A stretch of DNA of 52,891 nucleotides from Dehalococcoidia bacterium. Lineage in GTDB: Bacteria > Chloroflexota > Dehalococcoidia > UBA3495. The position numbers were made by a program, and so were the translations under genes. The DNA lies in NCBI GenBank assembly GCA_030753265.1, contig JASMCQ010000038.1:1-52891 (forward strand), given 5' to 3'. Under the pieces are notes generated by a model. It saw only the letters and a program-made list of their open reading frames with translations. It had not been told where the DNA came from and did not search any database. Numbering within the stretch: position 1 is the first letter of the stretch; each line of letters starts with the position of its first letter. Shown one piece after another: positions 28,713 to 37,696 of the stretch.

Positions 28713-29333
28713 CTAGAAGAGGTTCAGTTGTTCCGGAGGCGGAGCTTCTTGCTGATCTGCCTCGGCGCCCGGTGGGGCGGCTTGGCTCAATCCCGCCAGG
28801 ATGTCCGGAATAGCCTTGAAGTCCTCGATTAATGTGGTGCGGAACTCCTGTCGCCGCAGGGCCGCCGCGGGATGCATTACCGGGTAGATCGAGCGGCCGT
28901 CTTTCTCCCGGACCATTCCCCGCATCCGGCTTATGCTCTCTCCGGGGAAGAACCGGGCCATGGAAAATCGTCCAAGGGTAATGATGAGCTTGGGGTTGAC
29001 CAACTCGATCTGGCGGTTCAGGTACTGACTGCAGGCGGCCATCTCGGCCGGCAACGGGTCACGGTTCTGGGGAGGCCGGCATTTAAGCATGTTGGCGATG
29101 AACACCCGCTCGCGACTGGTCCCGATCGACGCCAGCAGGCCCTCCAAGAGCTGTCCGGCCGCGCCGACGAAGGGCCGGCCGAGGCGGTCCTCGTGGAAGC
29201 CCGGGCCTTCACCGATGAACATCAACTCCGCGTCGGCGGACCCTTCTCCGGGCACGGCATTAGTGCGCCCCTGCCAGAGTGCACAGCCGGTGCAGTGCCT
29301 GACCAGGTCGGCGATCTCCTCCAGGCTGTTCAT
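28713..29333 (-). CDS. Type 4 uracil-DNA glycosylase with C-terminal clamp-binding motif
   Basis: 206 residues from ATG 29333, chosen because GGGAGG lies 10 nt upstream of it and only 4 nt downstream of the first ATG. Removes uracil from DNA. Motif A GEGPGFHED and motif B MHPAAALRR are present. Four Cys (C14, C17, C85 in MLKCRPPQNRDP, C101) match the [4Fe-4S] ligands of family 4. The protein ends in PPPEQLNLF; QLNLF fits the beta-clamp binding consensus QL(S/D)LF, so it probably docks on the sliding clamp through a flexible Pro/Glu-rich tail. It is first in a udg-rnj-ftsK group. Confidence 0.93.
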   Translation of the reverse strand: MNSLEEIADLVRHCTGCALWQGRTNAVPGEGSADAELMFIGEGPGFHEDRLGRPFVGAAGQLLEGLLASIGTSRERVFIANMLKCRPPQNRDPLPAEMAACSQYLNRQIELVNPKLIITLGRFSMARFFPGESISRMRGMVREKDGRSIYPVMHPAAALRRQEFRTTLIEDFKAIPDILAGLSQAAPPGAEADQQEAPPPEQLNLF

Positions 29334-29351
29334 GGCGTCACAACCTCCCAT

Positions 29352-29674
29352 TGACCCGGTGGCAACCCGCCGTATCGCAGTTGCTTCCAGGTAACCCAGG
29401 CGAGGGGCGATGGAGAAGTTTTCACCCGGAATCTAGCGGCGGGATTTGCGTTTCCCGCACCCTGGTTCAGCACGCCGGATGAATGCCCAGGGAATACTCC
29501 CCAACCCGCTTCGGACGTTGGGCGCCATCGGCCGGTTTCCTCACCGGTTGAGATGAGGCTGGCGCGGAGGCCCCGCCGCGACGGCCACCGCCGTTTCGAC
29601 GGCTGGGCGGGAGGAGGGCGCTTCCGGGCGTTCCATCAATACAGGTCCGGCAACACGGTTCCGGCCGGCAACAG
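29352..29674. other. Intergenic region between udg and acpP
   Basis: About 320 bp, GC-rich, with no convincing open frame, repeat copy or U-tailed hairpin. It must hold the udg promoter (reverse strand), which I cannot place. Confidence 0.35.
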
Positions 29675-29935
29675 TTAAGAGTCTTGTACTCCGTGGCCTT
29701 TCAGGTGGGTTACAGCATCTTCAATCGTAAAGATCTTGCCGGCGTCCTCGTCGGAAATCTCCACCGGCATATCGTCGGTGGAAAACTCCTCCTCAAAGGC
29801 CATAATCAGCTCTACCAGGTCCAGAGAGTCGGCGTTGAGGTTTTCCACGAACGAAGATGTTTCCGTTACGTCCGCCTCATCGACCCCTAGTTTATCGACA
29901 ACGATGGCTTTTACTCTCTCGTAGACAGTGGGCAA
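29675..29935 (-). CDS. acpP: Acyl carrier protein
   Basis: 86 residues from TTG 29935, with GGAG 7 nt upstream and only 4 bp after the nusB stop; the longer frame is too long for ACP. Carries acyl chains in fatty-acid synthesis. The phosphopantetheine site is Ser37 in [18 protein letters not shown], and the protein is acidic and four-helical as expected. It is last in yceD-rpmF-fabD-nusB-acpP, downstream of its partner fabD. Confidence 0.95.
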   Translation of the reverse strand: MPTVYERVKAIVVDKLGVDEADVTETSSFVENLNADSLDLVELIMAFEEEFSTDDMPVEISDEDAGKIFTIEDAVTHLKGHGVQDS

Positions 29936-29939
29936 ACTG

Positions 29940-30404
29940 TCATCTCCCTTCGTTCGCAGTATCGTGGGGAGCAAGCTCCCCCGTCTCCAACCCGGCCATC
30001 ACCGATCCCAGGACTCCATTGACAAACCGGGCAGAGCTTTCGCTTCCGAACACTTTTGCTAGTTCTACCGCCTCATTGATCGCGGTTTTCCGCGGTATTT
30101 GAGGGGTGAACAACAACTCATACAGAGCAATTCGAAGGATGTTTCGGTCCACCAGAGATAGTTGGTCCACCGGCCACGCGGGGGCATACCGTTCGATCAC
30201 GCCGTCCAATGAGGGCCTATTGTTCGAGACCCCTCGCATCAAAACTTGAGCGAAATCAACCGATTTGGCCGGCAAAGAGTTTTCGTCAACCAGCCATTCC
30301 AGCGAATCCTCGTCCGGAGAAGCTTTGATGTCGGCCGCGAACAGCGTTTGAAGGGCTCCTTCCCTCGCCTTTCGTCTCAGGTCCGTGGATTTCAGGGTAG
30401 GCAT
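29940..30404 (-). CDS. nusB: Transcription antitermination factor NusB
   Basis: 154-residue all-helical protein that binds boxA RNA with NusE (S10) in rRNA antitermination. Family marks are the N-terminal [16 protein letters not shown] and the C-terminal block [48 protein letters not shown], which is highly diagnostic. It lies between fabD (27 bp upstream) and acpP (4 bp downstream), an unusual mix of transcription and fatty-acid genes that share one operon. Confidence 0.95.
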   Translation of the reverse strand: MPTLKSTDLRRKAREGALQTLFAADIKASPDEDSLEWLVDENSLPAKSVDFAQVLMRGVSNNRPSLDGVIERYAPAWPVDQLSLVDRNILRIALYELLFTPQIPRKTAINEAVELAKVFGSESSARFVNGVLGSVMAGLETGELAPHDTANEGR

Positions 30405-30431
30405 GGGTCACCAAGAGCCCCGCCAACGGGC

Positions 30432-31388
30432 CTAGTTGGCATCTCCGGTTAACTTTTGTATGGACGCCGGATCGGACAGGGTCACCGCCTCGACATTTCG
30501 GTCGATGCGCCGAATCAGGCTGGTCAGAACGGCCGCCGGCCCGAACTCGACGAACTGGGATACTCCCGAGTCAATCATGTACTTAACGGAGTCTTTCCAC
30601 TGGACGCAGCGGCAGAGACCCTCGACCAACTCCTCCCGCACTTCGGCGCCCGTGGTAAGGGGCAGGCTGGTGGAATTGGCGATAATTGGATGTTTGGGAT
30701 CGCGGAAGTTCAGGGCGCTGACCGCACCAACCAGGCCTTCCCGGGCCTCCAACATGCAAGAGGAATGGAACGCTCCGCTAACCGGCAGGGGTATGGCCCT
30801 TCGGGCCCCCCGGGCCGAAGCCAAGTCCATCGCCCGGGCCACGGCGATCTTATCTCCGCTGACGACTATCTGGCCATCGGCGTTGATGTTGGCCAACTCC
30901 ACCCCGGTTTCAGCGCATATTTGCTCCAGGGTCAGCTCTTCGAGACCGATGATGGCCGCCATGCCGCCGGGCCGGTTTACCGAGGCCTGTTGCATCAGCC
31001 GGCCCCGTTCCCGCACGAGCTTGACCGCCTCACCGAAGCCGATGACATCGGCGACGACCATCGAAGTGTACTCGCCCAGGCTGTGCCCGGCCACCATGCT
31101 GGGCAGGACCGAACCAGGCCCCACGCTCTCTTCCAGAGCCTTCCAGCAGGCGATGCTGACGGTCATAATGGCTGGCTGCGAGTTAACGGTGTCCCGAAGA
31201 TCGGTGTCGTCCCCGTGGAACATCAAGTTGGACAGGGAGAACCCCAAGCTGTCGTCGGCTTCCTCGAACACCGCCCGGGCGGATGGAGACGCGGCATACA
31301 GTTCGGCGCCCATCCCCACACTCTGAGAACCCTGTCCCGGGAACACATAAGCTTTGTTGGCAACGCGACTGTCCGTACTCACATTCAT
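30432..31388 (-). CDS. fabD: Malonyl-CoA-ACP transacylase
   Basis: 318 residues. Loads malonyl groups onto ACP. The nucleophile is Ser103 in GHSLGEYTSM. FPGQGSQSVGMG at the N-terminus, an RGRLMQ motif (Arg binds the malonyl carboxylate) and GAFHSSCM with the catalytic His are all present. It works with acpP two genes downstream. A 157-bp gap separates it from rpmF and may contain internal signals. Confidence 0.95.
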   Translation of the reverse strand: MNVSTDSRVANKAYVFPGQGSQSVGMGAELYAASPSARAVFEEADDSLGFSLSNLMFHGDDTDLRDTVNSQPAIMTVSIACWKALEESVGPGSVLPSMVAGHSLGEYTSMVVADVIGFGEAVKLVRERGRLMQQASVNRPGGMAAIIGLEELTLEQICAETGVELANINADGQIVVSGDKIAVARAMDLASARGARRAIPLPVSGAFHSSCMLEAREGLVGAVSALNFRDPKHPIIANSTSLPLTTGAEVREELVEGLCRCVQWKDSVKYMIDSGVSQFVEFGPAAVLTSLIRRIDRNVEAVTLSDPASIQKLTGDAN

Positions 31389-31545
31389 CTCATGTTCTCG
31401 GCCCGCATCCGGAACCCGGATGTTGGGGCACCAGATTCGCTCCCCATTCTTCTACCAGCATGGTCCGCGATCACCGCAGGCCGGCGCCGTCTTTCGATGC
31501 CACGGGCCTGCCGGTTCTCTAGCCCAACGGCTGGGCAAATTCCCG

Positions 31546-31728
31546 TTAGTTCGAGGTTTCGATCACCTGACGTCCCCGGTAAAATCCACACTGCCGGCAC
31601 ACCGTGTGCGGCAGTTTGGCATTGCGACAGCGAGGACAGAAAGCCGGGTTGATAGACTTCAGCCGGTATGAGCTGAACCGCCGGCCCTTCCGTGCCCTGG
31701 TTAGTTTCTTGTTCGGTACTGCACCCAT
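31546..31728 (-). CDS. rpmF: 50S ribosomal protein L32 (zinc-binding form)
   Basis: 60 residues. Starts VPNKKLTRARKGRR and has four Cys at 31, 34, 44 and 47 (CPRC...CRQC), the zinc-ribbon form of L32. Its position right after yceD (70 bp) is the ancestral bacterial order, which supports both calls. Confidence 0.95.
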   Translation of the reverse strand: MGAVPNKKLTRARKGRRFSSYRLKSINPAFCPRCRNAKLPHTVCRQCGFYRGRQVIETSN

Positions 31729-31798
31729 TCGCTGAATTCACTCCTACTGGATACGGCTCTCCACGACCCGTCCCGGTCTTCAAGAAATCTTCTCGTCT

Positions 31799-32320
31799 CT
31801 ACTCGTATTGGTATAGCAGTCCGGCCAAGGCTCCCCGCCGGGAATCCCGGGGGAGGGCACTACAGCCGCACCGATTGAGATTCCGCTCGGCGCCGCACAC
31901 CTGACACAGACCCAAACATCCTGGACGGCACAGCGGTTTCATCGGAAGGTCGGTCACGGCGTACTCTCGGACTGCCTCGGTAAGGTCCAGGTTATGCCTG
32001 CTATCGATGACCCTCCTGCCCTCCGGCTCATCCGGCTGAAACACGCTTCGACCGCTTTGAATATCCACCAAGGGGAAGAACTCCTCTTCGAGGGAAAGAG
32101 TGGAGGAACGGCTGAAAGCGCCCAGGCACCGGCTGCAGGTCAAGGCACACCGGATTTCCAGGGCGGCTCTCACCAATACCCCCTGGTGGGTGCGCAACAT
32201 CTGAACCGGACCGCGGGCCATTTCGGTAATCCGTTGTGATCCGGTGTAGTTTTCGTCCACTCGATAACCACGTTCTGAGCCAATCGGCTCTTTTAGCAGT
32301 TGGGCGACATTAAAGCGCAT
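31799..32320 (-). CDS. yceD: YceD/DUF177 family protein
   Basis: 173 residues; implicated in 23S rRNA or ribosome metabolism in other bacteria and almost always encoded before rpmF. The core block LEIRCALTCSRCLGAF is followed by the acidic EEEFFPLVDI region, DLTEAVREYAVTDLPMKPLC and a Cys-rich CxxxCxxxC end (CRPGCLGLCQVCGAERNLNRCGC). That spacing is typical of the family. It is the first gene behind the strong promoter at 32357-32402. Confidence 0.9.
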   Translation of the reverse strand: MRFNVAQLLKEPIGSERGYRVDENYTGSQRITEMARGPVQMLRTHQGVLVRAALEIRCALTCSRCLGAFSRSSTLSLEEEFFPLVDIQSGRSVFQPDEPEGRRVIDSRHNLDLTEAVREYAVTDLPMKPLCRPGCLGLCQVCGAERNLNRCGCSALPRDSRRGALAGLLYQYE

Positions 32321-32356
32321 AAATTCTCAGCCTACTAATTTCATAGACCGGTGGTA

Positions 32357-32402
32357 ATTATATGAGTGTTTATACCTACAATGTCAAGGCCTACAATGTC
32401 AA
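32357..32402 (-). promoter_or_regulatory. Consensus promoter with a duplicated -35 element
   Basis: Reverse strand: perfect TATAAT at 32362-32357 and perfect TTGACA at 32387-32382, spacer 19. A second TTGACA lies at 32402-32397 because a 15-bp unit (32375-32389) is exactly duplicated in tandem (32390-32404). It faces yceD, about 37 bp from its start. Confidence 0.75.
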
Positions 32403-32478
32403 GGCCTAAAGCGGAAGACACCCGTGGATTTCCGCAATTTATGGATTCGTGGAATCCTTGATGACGGAAACCGGCGGG

Positions 32479-32895
32479 CTACAAACTAGCGCGCTCCCCC
32501 ACGGCGCCTTCGATGAATTCTACTATCGTGCTGGTGGATGTGCCAGGCCCAAACATGCCCGCCACGCCCAGATCGGTGAGGGCCTGCCGGTCGGCCTCCG
32601 GGATAATGCCGCCCACCACCACCACCACATCTTCCATCCCTCTTTCCTTCAGCAGACGCATGATCTCGGGCAGGATTTCCAGATGGGCGCCGGACAGAAT
32701 GCTCATGCCGACCACATCGGCGTCCTCTTGGGCGGCGGCCTGCACTATCATCTGAGACGTCTGACGGATACCGGTGTAAATCACCTCCATCCCAGCGTCT
32801 CTCAGTGCCCGGGCAACCACCTTGGCGCCCCTGTCGTGGCCGTCCAAGCCCGGCTTGGCCACCAGAACTCGGATGGTTCGGCTCTTGCTCGTCAT
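32479..32895 (-). CDS. Methylmalonyl-CoA mutase, B12-binding subunit
   Basis: 138 residues forming just the cobalamin-binding domain. The lower-ligand motif DGHDRG has His20. Then come GMSILSGAHLEILPEIMRLL and VVVVGGIIPEADRQALTDLGVAGMFGPGTS, which bind the nucleotide tail. It pairs with the separate large catalytic subunit encoded at 34968-36629 to form a split mutase interconverting methylmalonyl-CoA and succinyl-CoA. The two genes are separated by an acyl-CoA dehydrogenase and the epimerase, all on one strand. Confidence 0.95.
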   Translation of the reverse strand: MTSKSRTIRVLVAKPGLDGHDRGAKVVARALRDAGMEVIYTGIRQTSQMIVQAAAQEDADVVGMSILSGAHLEILPEIMRLLKERGMEDVVVVVGGIIPEADRQALTDLGVAGMFGPGTSTSTIVEFIEGAVGERASL

Positions 32896-33096
32896 TAAAT
32901 GCCCCGATAATTAGTATCATGTCTGTTCATCTAACACAAGCCCCCGGCACAGAGGGCCATCGGCGCCGGTTTCCCAGTTCAGCGGTTCAGCCACGGCCCC
33001 CGCGAGGGGCCAACATTCCCCACCGGGACCCGGACCGCCAGGTGAGAGGAGAAAATGCCGGGAGGCAGGCTCGATTCCCGGTCTTTCCCGGCGTGG

Positions 33097-33513
33097 CTAT
33101 TCGCGGTTTTCCACCAATTCGGTGAGGATTCCGAAGACCGACCGGGGATGGATGAAGGCGATGTCGCCGGACAACCCTTCCCGGGGTTCCCGGTCCACGA
33201 GACGGATGCCCAGACCCTCCAGGGCCGCAAGCTTGCCCGCCAGATCAGACACGTTAAAGGCCAGGTGGTGCAACCCTTCGCCCCGGCGCTCGATGAAGCG
33301 CCCGATCGGCGTGTCACGGCCCAGAGGCTCCAGTAGCTCCAGCCGGGTCTGCCCGATCTGAATCAGGGTGCCCCTGGCTCCTTGATCGGGCAGTTCTTTC
33401 ACCGTGGCGGGAGGAGCGCCGAAGACCTCCTGGAAAAGGGCCAAGGCCGCTCCGATGTTCTTGACGGCCACGCCCACGTGATCAATGTATTTCACGCTGC
33501 AAATCTCGGTCAC
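33097..33513 (-). CDS. mce: Methylmalonyl-CoA epimerase
   Basis: 138-residue glyoxalase/VOC-fold enzyme that interconverts (S)- and (R)-methylmalonyl-CoA. IDHVGVAVKNI carries metal ligand His12, GLHHLAFNV carries the second His, and ILTELVE the Glu ligand. PPATVKELPDQGARG fits the family. GTG start with GGAGG 10 nt upstream. It is in the methylmalonyl-CoA mutase cluster, so its role is well supported by context. Confidence 0.94.
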   Translation of the reverse strand: MTEICSVKYIDHVGVAVKNIGAALALFQEVFGAPPATVKELPDQGARGTLIQIGQTRLELLEPLGRDTPIGRFIERRGEGLHHLAFNVSDLAGKLAALEGLGIRLVDREPREGLSGDIAFIHPRSVFGILTELVENRE

Positions 33514-33731
33514 TTTCCGGTCGCCTCCTCGGGCACAGGCCCAGCAGCTTCCCCGTGATGGCTCACTCGAATCCCAGGATGACCTAACATGCCGGCTGGG
33601 TTGGTCTGGTTCGGGAGGATCAACCTCAACCCGTTCTCCACCCCCGCCCAGCGTGGGAGGCCGCGCTCAGTTTACTAGATTCGAGCCATAGGCTGTGGCA
33701 GATTCTAACACCGGCATTCCGCCGCTGCCGT

Positions 33732-34886
33732 CTACAGGGGATATTTAGCCAGCACCTGCCGGGCAATCACCAGCCGCTGGATCTCCGACGTCCCCTCGTA
33801 AATGGTGGTGACTCGAGCATCCCGGAAAATGCGCTCCACGGGCGAGTCCTTGAAGTAGCCGTAGCCGCCGTGCACCTGCAGAGCTTGCGAAGACACCTTA
33901 ACGCACATTTCCGAGGCCATGAGTTTGGCCATCGACGCTTGGTCCGCGAAGGGAAGGCCGTCGTCTTTCAACGTAGCCGCGTTCATCGTGACAACCCGGG
34001 AGGCGTGTACCTCGGTGGCCATATCCGCCAGCATGAACTGGATGGCCTGGAGCTTGGCGATGGGACGCCCGAAGGCCTCCCGTTGCTGGGCGTAACGCAA
34101 CGCGGCTTCCAGGGCCGACTGGCCGATGCCAACGCATTGGGCGGCGATGATGATCCTGCTGGAGTCCAGAATCTCCATGGCGTAGCGAAACCCCCGTCCC
34201 TCTTCGCCCAACAGGTTCTCCGCCGGCACCGGGGTGTCCCGCATCACAACCTCGTTGGTGCTGGAGCCCCGCATCCCCATCTTCCCGTGCAAGGGATTGA
34301 TCTCCAGGCCCGGGGCATTCCCCGGGACCACGAAGGCGCTGATGCCCTTGTGACCCATGGCGGGGTCCTGAGTGGCGAAGACCACAATGGATTCGGCCTC
34401 GGCGGCGTTGGTGATAAACATCTTGCTGCCGGTGAGGAAGTAGGTGCCGTCTCGCTTGACGGCCGTGGTCTGCAACGCGGCGGCGTCGGAGCCACCGCCG
34501 GGTTCGGTGAGGGCCCAGGCCGCGACACCTTTCCCCGAAGCCAGGGACGGGACCAGACGCTGGCGCTGCTCTTCGTTGGCGAAGCGAAATATGGTGGTGG
34601 TGCCCAGGGAGAGGTGAGAGATCAGGGTTACGCCGGCGGAGGCATCGCCCCTGGCCACCTCGCCGGCGACAATGACCATGTTCCGGTAGGCGCCGCCGCT
34701 GCCGCCGTACTTCGGGTCGATACCGATGCCGGTCAGCCCCAGCTGGGCCATTCCCTTCCAGTTCTCCCAGGAGAACTCTTCCTTCTCGTCCGCCTCGCGG
34801 GCCCGGGGCGCCAACTCCCGGTCGGCGAAATCCCGCACCATGGTCTGGAGCATCTGCTCCGCTTCGGAAAGTATCAGATCTGCCAC
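33732..34886 (-). CDS. Acyl-CoA dehydrogenase
   Basis: 384-residue FAD flavoenzyme that desaturates acyl-CoA at C2-C3 and passes electrons to ETF. The catalytic base is Glu364 in IYEGTSEIQRLVIARQVL. Also seen are WALTEPGGGSDAAALQTTA (substrate/FAD loop), KMFITNAAEAESIVV and QVHGGYGYFKDSPVERIFRDARV. It lies inside the methylmalonyl-CoA cluster, so short or branched acyl-CoA (for example isobutyryl- or 2-methylbutyryl-CoA feeding propionyl-CoA) is a reasonable inference. Substrate cannot be read from sequence. GTG start after GGAGG. Confidence 0.93.
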   Translation of the reverse strand: MADLILSEAEQMLQTMVRDFADRELAPRAREADEKEEFSWENWKGMAQLGLTGIGIDPKYGGSGGAYRNMVIVAGEVARGDASAGVTLISHLSLGTTTIFRFANEEQRQRLVPSLASGKGVAAWALTEPGGGSDAAALQTTAVKRDGTYFLTGSKMFITNAAEAESIVVFATQDPAMGHKGISAFVVPGNAPGLEINPLHGKMGMRGSSTNEVVMRDTPVPAENLLGEEGRGFRYAMEILDSSRIIIAAQCVGIGQSALEAALRYAQQREAFGRPIAKLQAIQFMLADMATEVHASRVVTMNAATLKDDGLPFADQASMAKLMASEMCVKVSSQALQVHGGYGYFKDSPVERIFRDARVTTIYEGTSEIQRLVIARQVLAKYPL

Positions 34887-34967
34887 GATCCACGCCTCCT
34901 ATTGTCCAGACAGAACTAAATGTAATTCACCCGGAGAAGGGCCATCCCCAATCCAGCTACTTCCCCA

Positions 34968-36629
34968 TCAGAAGGCCACAATCTCCTGCTGCTCGCCGAA
35001 CACGTCTCGGAAGACCTGGCAAATCTCGCCCAGGGTGCAGTAGCTCTCCACGCATTCCAGAATCACCGGCACCGTGTTGCCGGTGCCTCTGGCTACCTCG
35101 TCCAGCCGGGCGAGCGCTGCTTTCACCTGGGCGCCGTCCCGCTCTTCGCGGAGGCGCTGCAACCGCTGCGTCTGCTGCAGGGCCGCCGCCGCGTCCACCC
35201 GCAGCAGTCCCGCCACGGGTGGCTCGTCGGTGACAAACCGGTTGACTCCGACAATGGTGCGTGAGCCGGACTCCACTTCTTGGCGGTGCCGGTAGGCAGC
35301 CTCTCCGATCTCCTGGACTTGGAACCCCTCCTCGATGGCGGAGACGGCGCCGCCCAACTGCTCGATCCGGTCGATGTAATGAAGGGCCTCTTTTCCCAAC
35401 TGGTTAGTCAAACTCTCAACGTAGTAGGAACCGCCCAGCGGGTCCACGACGTCCGCCGTGCCGCTTTCGTGGGCCAGAATCTGCTGGGTCCGCAGGGAGA
35501 GCTGCACCGACTCCTCCGAGGGCAGGGCCAGCGCCTCGTCTCGAGAGTTCACGTGCAGCGACTGGGAGCCTCCCAGGACGGCGGCCAGGGCCTGGATGGT
35601 GCAGCGGATCAGGTTGTTGTCCGGCTGCTGGGCGGTGAGGCTCACCCCGGCGGTCTGGGTGTGGAACCGGAGCATCATCGACCGGGGGTCCTTGGCGCCG
35701 AAGCGCTCCTTCATGATCTTGGCCCACATCCGGCGGGCGGCGCGGAACTTGGCCACCTCCTCGAACAGGTTGTTCTGGGCCACGAAAAAGAAGGAAACCC
35801 GAGGGGCGAACCCATCCACGTCCAAACCGGCATCGAGGGCGGCCTGAACGTAGGCGATGGCATTGGCGAAGGTGAAGGCCAGCTCCTGGACGGCGGTGGC
35901 GCCGGCCTCCCGCATGTGGTACCCGCTGATGCTGATGGTGTTCCAGCGGGGAACATTTTCCGCGCAGTACTTGAACACGTCCACCACCAGCCGCATCGAG
36001 GGCCGCGGCGGGTAGGCATAGGTCCCGCGGGCGATGTATTCCTTGAGAATGTCGTTCTGGATGGTGCCGCTCAGCTTTTCCGGGGAAACCCCCTGCCGCT
36101 TGGCTGCGGCGATATAGAAGCACAGGAGGATGGAGGCCGTGGCATTGATGGTCATGGAGGTGCTGACCCGGTCCAACGGGATGCCCTCGAACATGACCTC
36201 CATATCTTCAACGCTGCAAATCGGCACGCCCACCTTGCCCGCTTCGCCCTTGGCCAGAGGGTGGTCCGAGTCGTAGCCGATCTGGGTCGGCAGGTCGAAG
36301 GCCACCGAAAGCCCGGTCTGCCCTTGCTCCAACAGGTAGCGGTACCGCTGGTTGGTATCGGCGGCGGTGGCGTAGCCGGCATACTGGCGCATGGTCCAGA
36401 CTCGGCCCCGGTAGGTGTTCGGCTGCACGCCCCGAGTGTACGGGTACTCCCCCGGGTAGCCCAACTCCCGGTTGTAGTCGAGGTCTTGGGCGGCCAGGTC
36501 CTCCGGGGCATACAGGGGATCGATCGAGAGCCCGCTGTCGGTGAGGAACTCCTCCTGTCGCTCCGGGAACTTCTTGATTGCGGGGCCGAGGGTTTTCTCG
36601 AGCCACTGCTTCTTACTGTTGCTTGGCAT
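34968..36629 (-). CDS. Methylmalonyl-CoA mutase, large (catalytic) subunit
   Basis: 553 residues: the TIM-barrel substrate domain without the B12 domain. Starts at the second of two close ATGs (36629), which has GGGAG 6 nt upstream. Residues that mark methylmalonyl-CoA rather than isobutyryl-CoA mutases are kept: Tyr73 ([15 protein letters not shown]) and Arg201 (IARGTYAYP). The catalytic His238 lies in [13 protein letters not shown]. The C-terminal part has [11 protein letters not shown] and ends without a DxHxxG motif, which the 138-residue partner supplies. The cluster converts propionyl-derived units to succinyl-CoA. No MeaB-type GTPase or propionyl-CoA carboxylase is present. Confidence 0.95.
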   Translation of the reverse strand: MPSNSKKQWLEKTLGPAIKKFPERQEEFLTDSGLSIDPLYAPEDLAAQDLDYNRELGYPGEYPYTRGVQPNTYRGRVWTMRQYAGYATAADTNQRYRYLLEQGQTGLSVAFDLPTQIGYDSDHPLAKGEAGKVGVPICSVEDMEVMFEGIPLDRVSTSMTINATASILLCFYIAAAKRQGVSPEKLSGTIQNDILKEYIARGTYAYPPRPSMRLVVDVFKYCAENVPRWNTISISGYHMREAGATAVQELAFTFANAIAYVQAALDAGLDVDGFAPRVSFFFVAQNNLFEEVAKFRAARRMWAKIMKERFGAKDPRSMMLRFHTQTAGVSLTAQQPDNNLIRCTIQALAAVLGGSQSLHVNSRDEALALPSEESVQLSLRTQQILAHESGTADVVDPLGGSYYVESLTNQLGKEALHYIDRIEQLGGAVSAIEEGFQVQEIGEAAYRHRQEVESGSRTIVGVNRFVTDEPPVAGLLRVDAAAALQQTQRLQRLREERDGAQVKAALARLDEVARGTGNTVPVILECVESYCTLGEICQVFRDVFGEQQEIVAF

Positions 36630-36865
36630 CGGCATCTCCCGGACAGGCGTCCTTCCACCGGCTGGAGGGGTACCGGTTGGTAGGGTACAGCCTGAAGCCT
36701 CAACCAATTGTACGCCGTGGAGGGGAGGCGCTCAAGCGCGGTGAAAGATGCTGGTTGCGACGTGGCTAGGGTGTCGCTAGAATGGGCACATTCGAGAGGC
36801 CCGCTTGTGAACAGACCGGGCGTGCGTCAACGCCTGCGGTTGCTGGTTTGACCAGGGAATGCTAG

Positions 36866-37591
36866 TTGCAACTGGGGAATCGATGGATTATGCAGAAGCC
36901 TGAAGCCTTCCCCCCCTTTTGGGTATACGCCGTGGTTCTTGTGAGCGCCGTGCTGTATTTGGGAGCGTTGGTGTTCTGGATTTCCGCACCGTGGTGGTTC
37001 ATCCACACTACTAATCCACCTCCGGGGGCAATCGAATTATTACACGCGCGCGGTTATACATGGGCGACGATTTACGGGGCGTTCGCCATTACCCTTGTAT
37101 TTGGTTCATTGTTTTGGCTTATGGCTTACCTGCTCTATTGCACAATACTAAGGGAAAAGGGTCAGGCTCCCCTCAGACCATTATTGGTAGGCGCTTGTTT
37201 GTGTTTTATTCTGCTCTCCATGGGTGGTGTAGGTGCTGTATCCTATTTCATGCCGCGTAATACACAGTACATCGTAGATAACACCGCCGGGGTCTTGAGT
37301 AAAGAAGAACATTTCCTGCTGAGGCGTTCTGAAGTCAGGATGGTTAAGTTGGATCAGATTGGACACATCGAATATCAATACCACGAGGGAGGCACTGACG
37401 CTACAAGTCCTATTGTTTCCACACGCGTCGAGATAATGAAAAAAGATGGAACGACCTTCCATGTGTACGACGGCTCCGAGTATTACAGCCGCAAGCTTGC
37501 AATCGCCATCGCCAATGCTACGGGGATGCCACTCATATGCTACGAAGATCGTGAAAGGGACTGCTCGTCTTTTGGGTTGTATCGGAGATAG
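36866..37591 (+). CDS. Membrane protein of unknown function
   Basis: 241 residues, not recognised. Three hydrophobic helices (about 17-45, 66-95, 102-125) are followed by a soluble C-terminal domain of about 115 residues with alternating strands (VRMVKLDQIGHIEYQYHEGG...VEIMKKDGTTFHVYDGSEYYSRKLAIAI), somewhat PH-like. Base composition is clearly more AT-rich than its neighbours and codon use is less G/C-ending, suggesting transfer. The TTG at 36866 has AGGGA 7 nt upstream; ATG 36890 is the alternative. It is the only forward gene between two long reverse-strand blocks. Confidence 0.65.
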   Translation: MQLGNRWIMQKPEAFPPFWVYAVVLVSAVLYLGALVFWISAPWWFIHTTNPPPGAIELLHARGYTWATIYGAFAITLVFGSLFWLMAYLLYCTILREKGQAPLRPLLVGACLCFILLSMGGVGAVSYFMPRNTQYIVDNTAGVLSKEEHFLLRRSEVRMVKLDQIGHIEYQYHEGGTDATSPIVSTRVEIMKKDGTTFHVYDGSEYYSRKLAIAIANATGMPLICYEDRERDCSSFGLYRR

Positions 37592-37696
37592 CCTTGGGAA
37601 GTTCGGTCTAGAGGATGTCGCCCACGGTAGAGTTATCACCCGCGACGCGGTCGCCGAGGGGCAGCGTCCCTCGAACCATCGTGGCGAACCACAACC

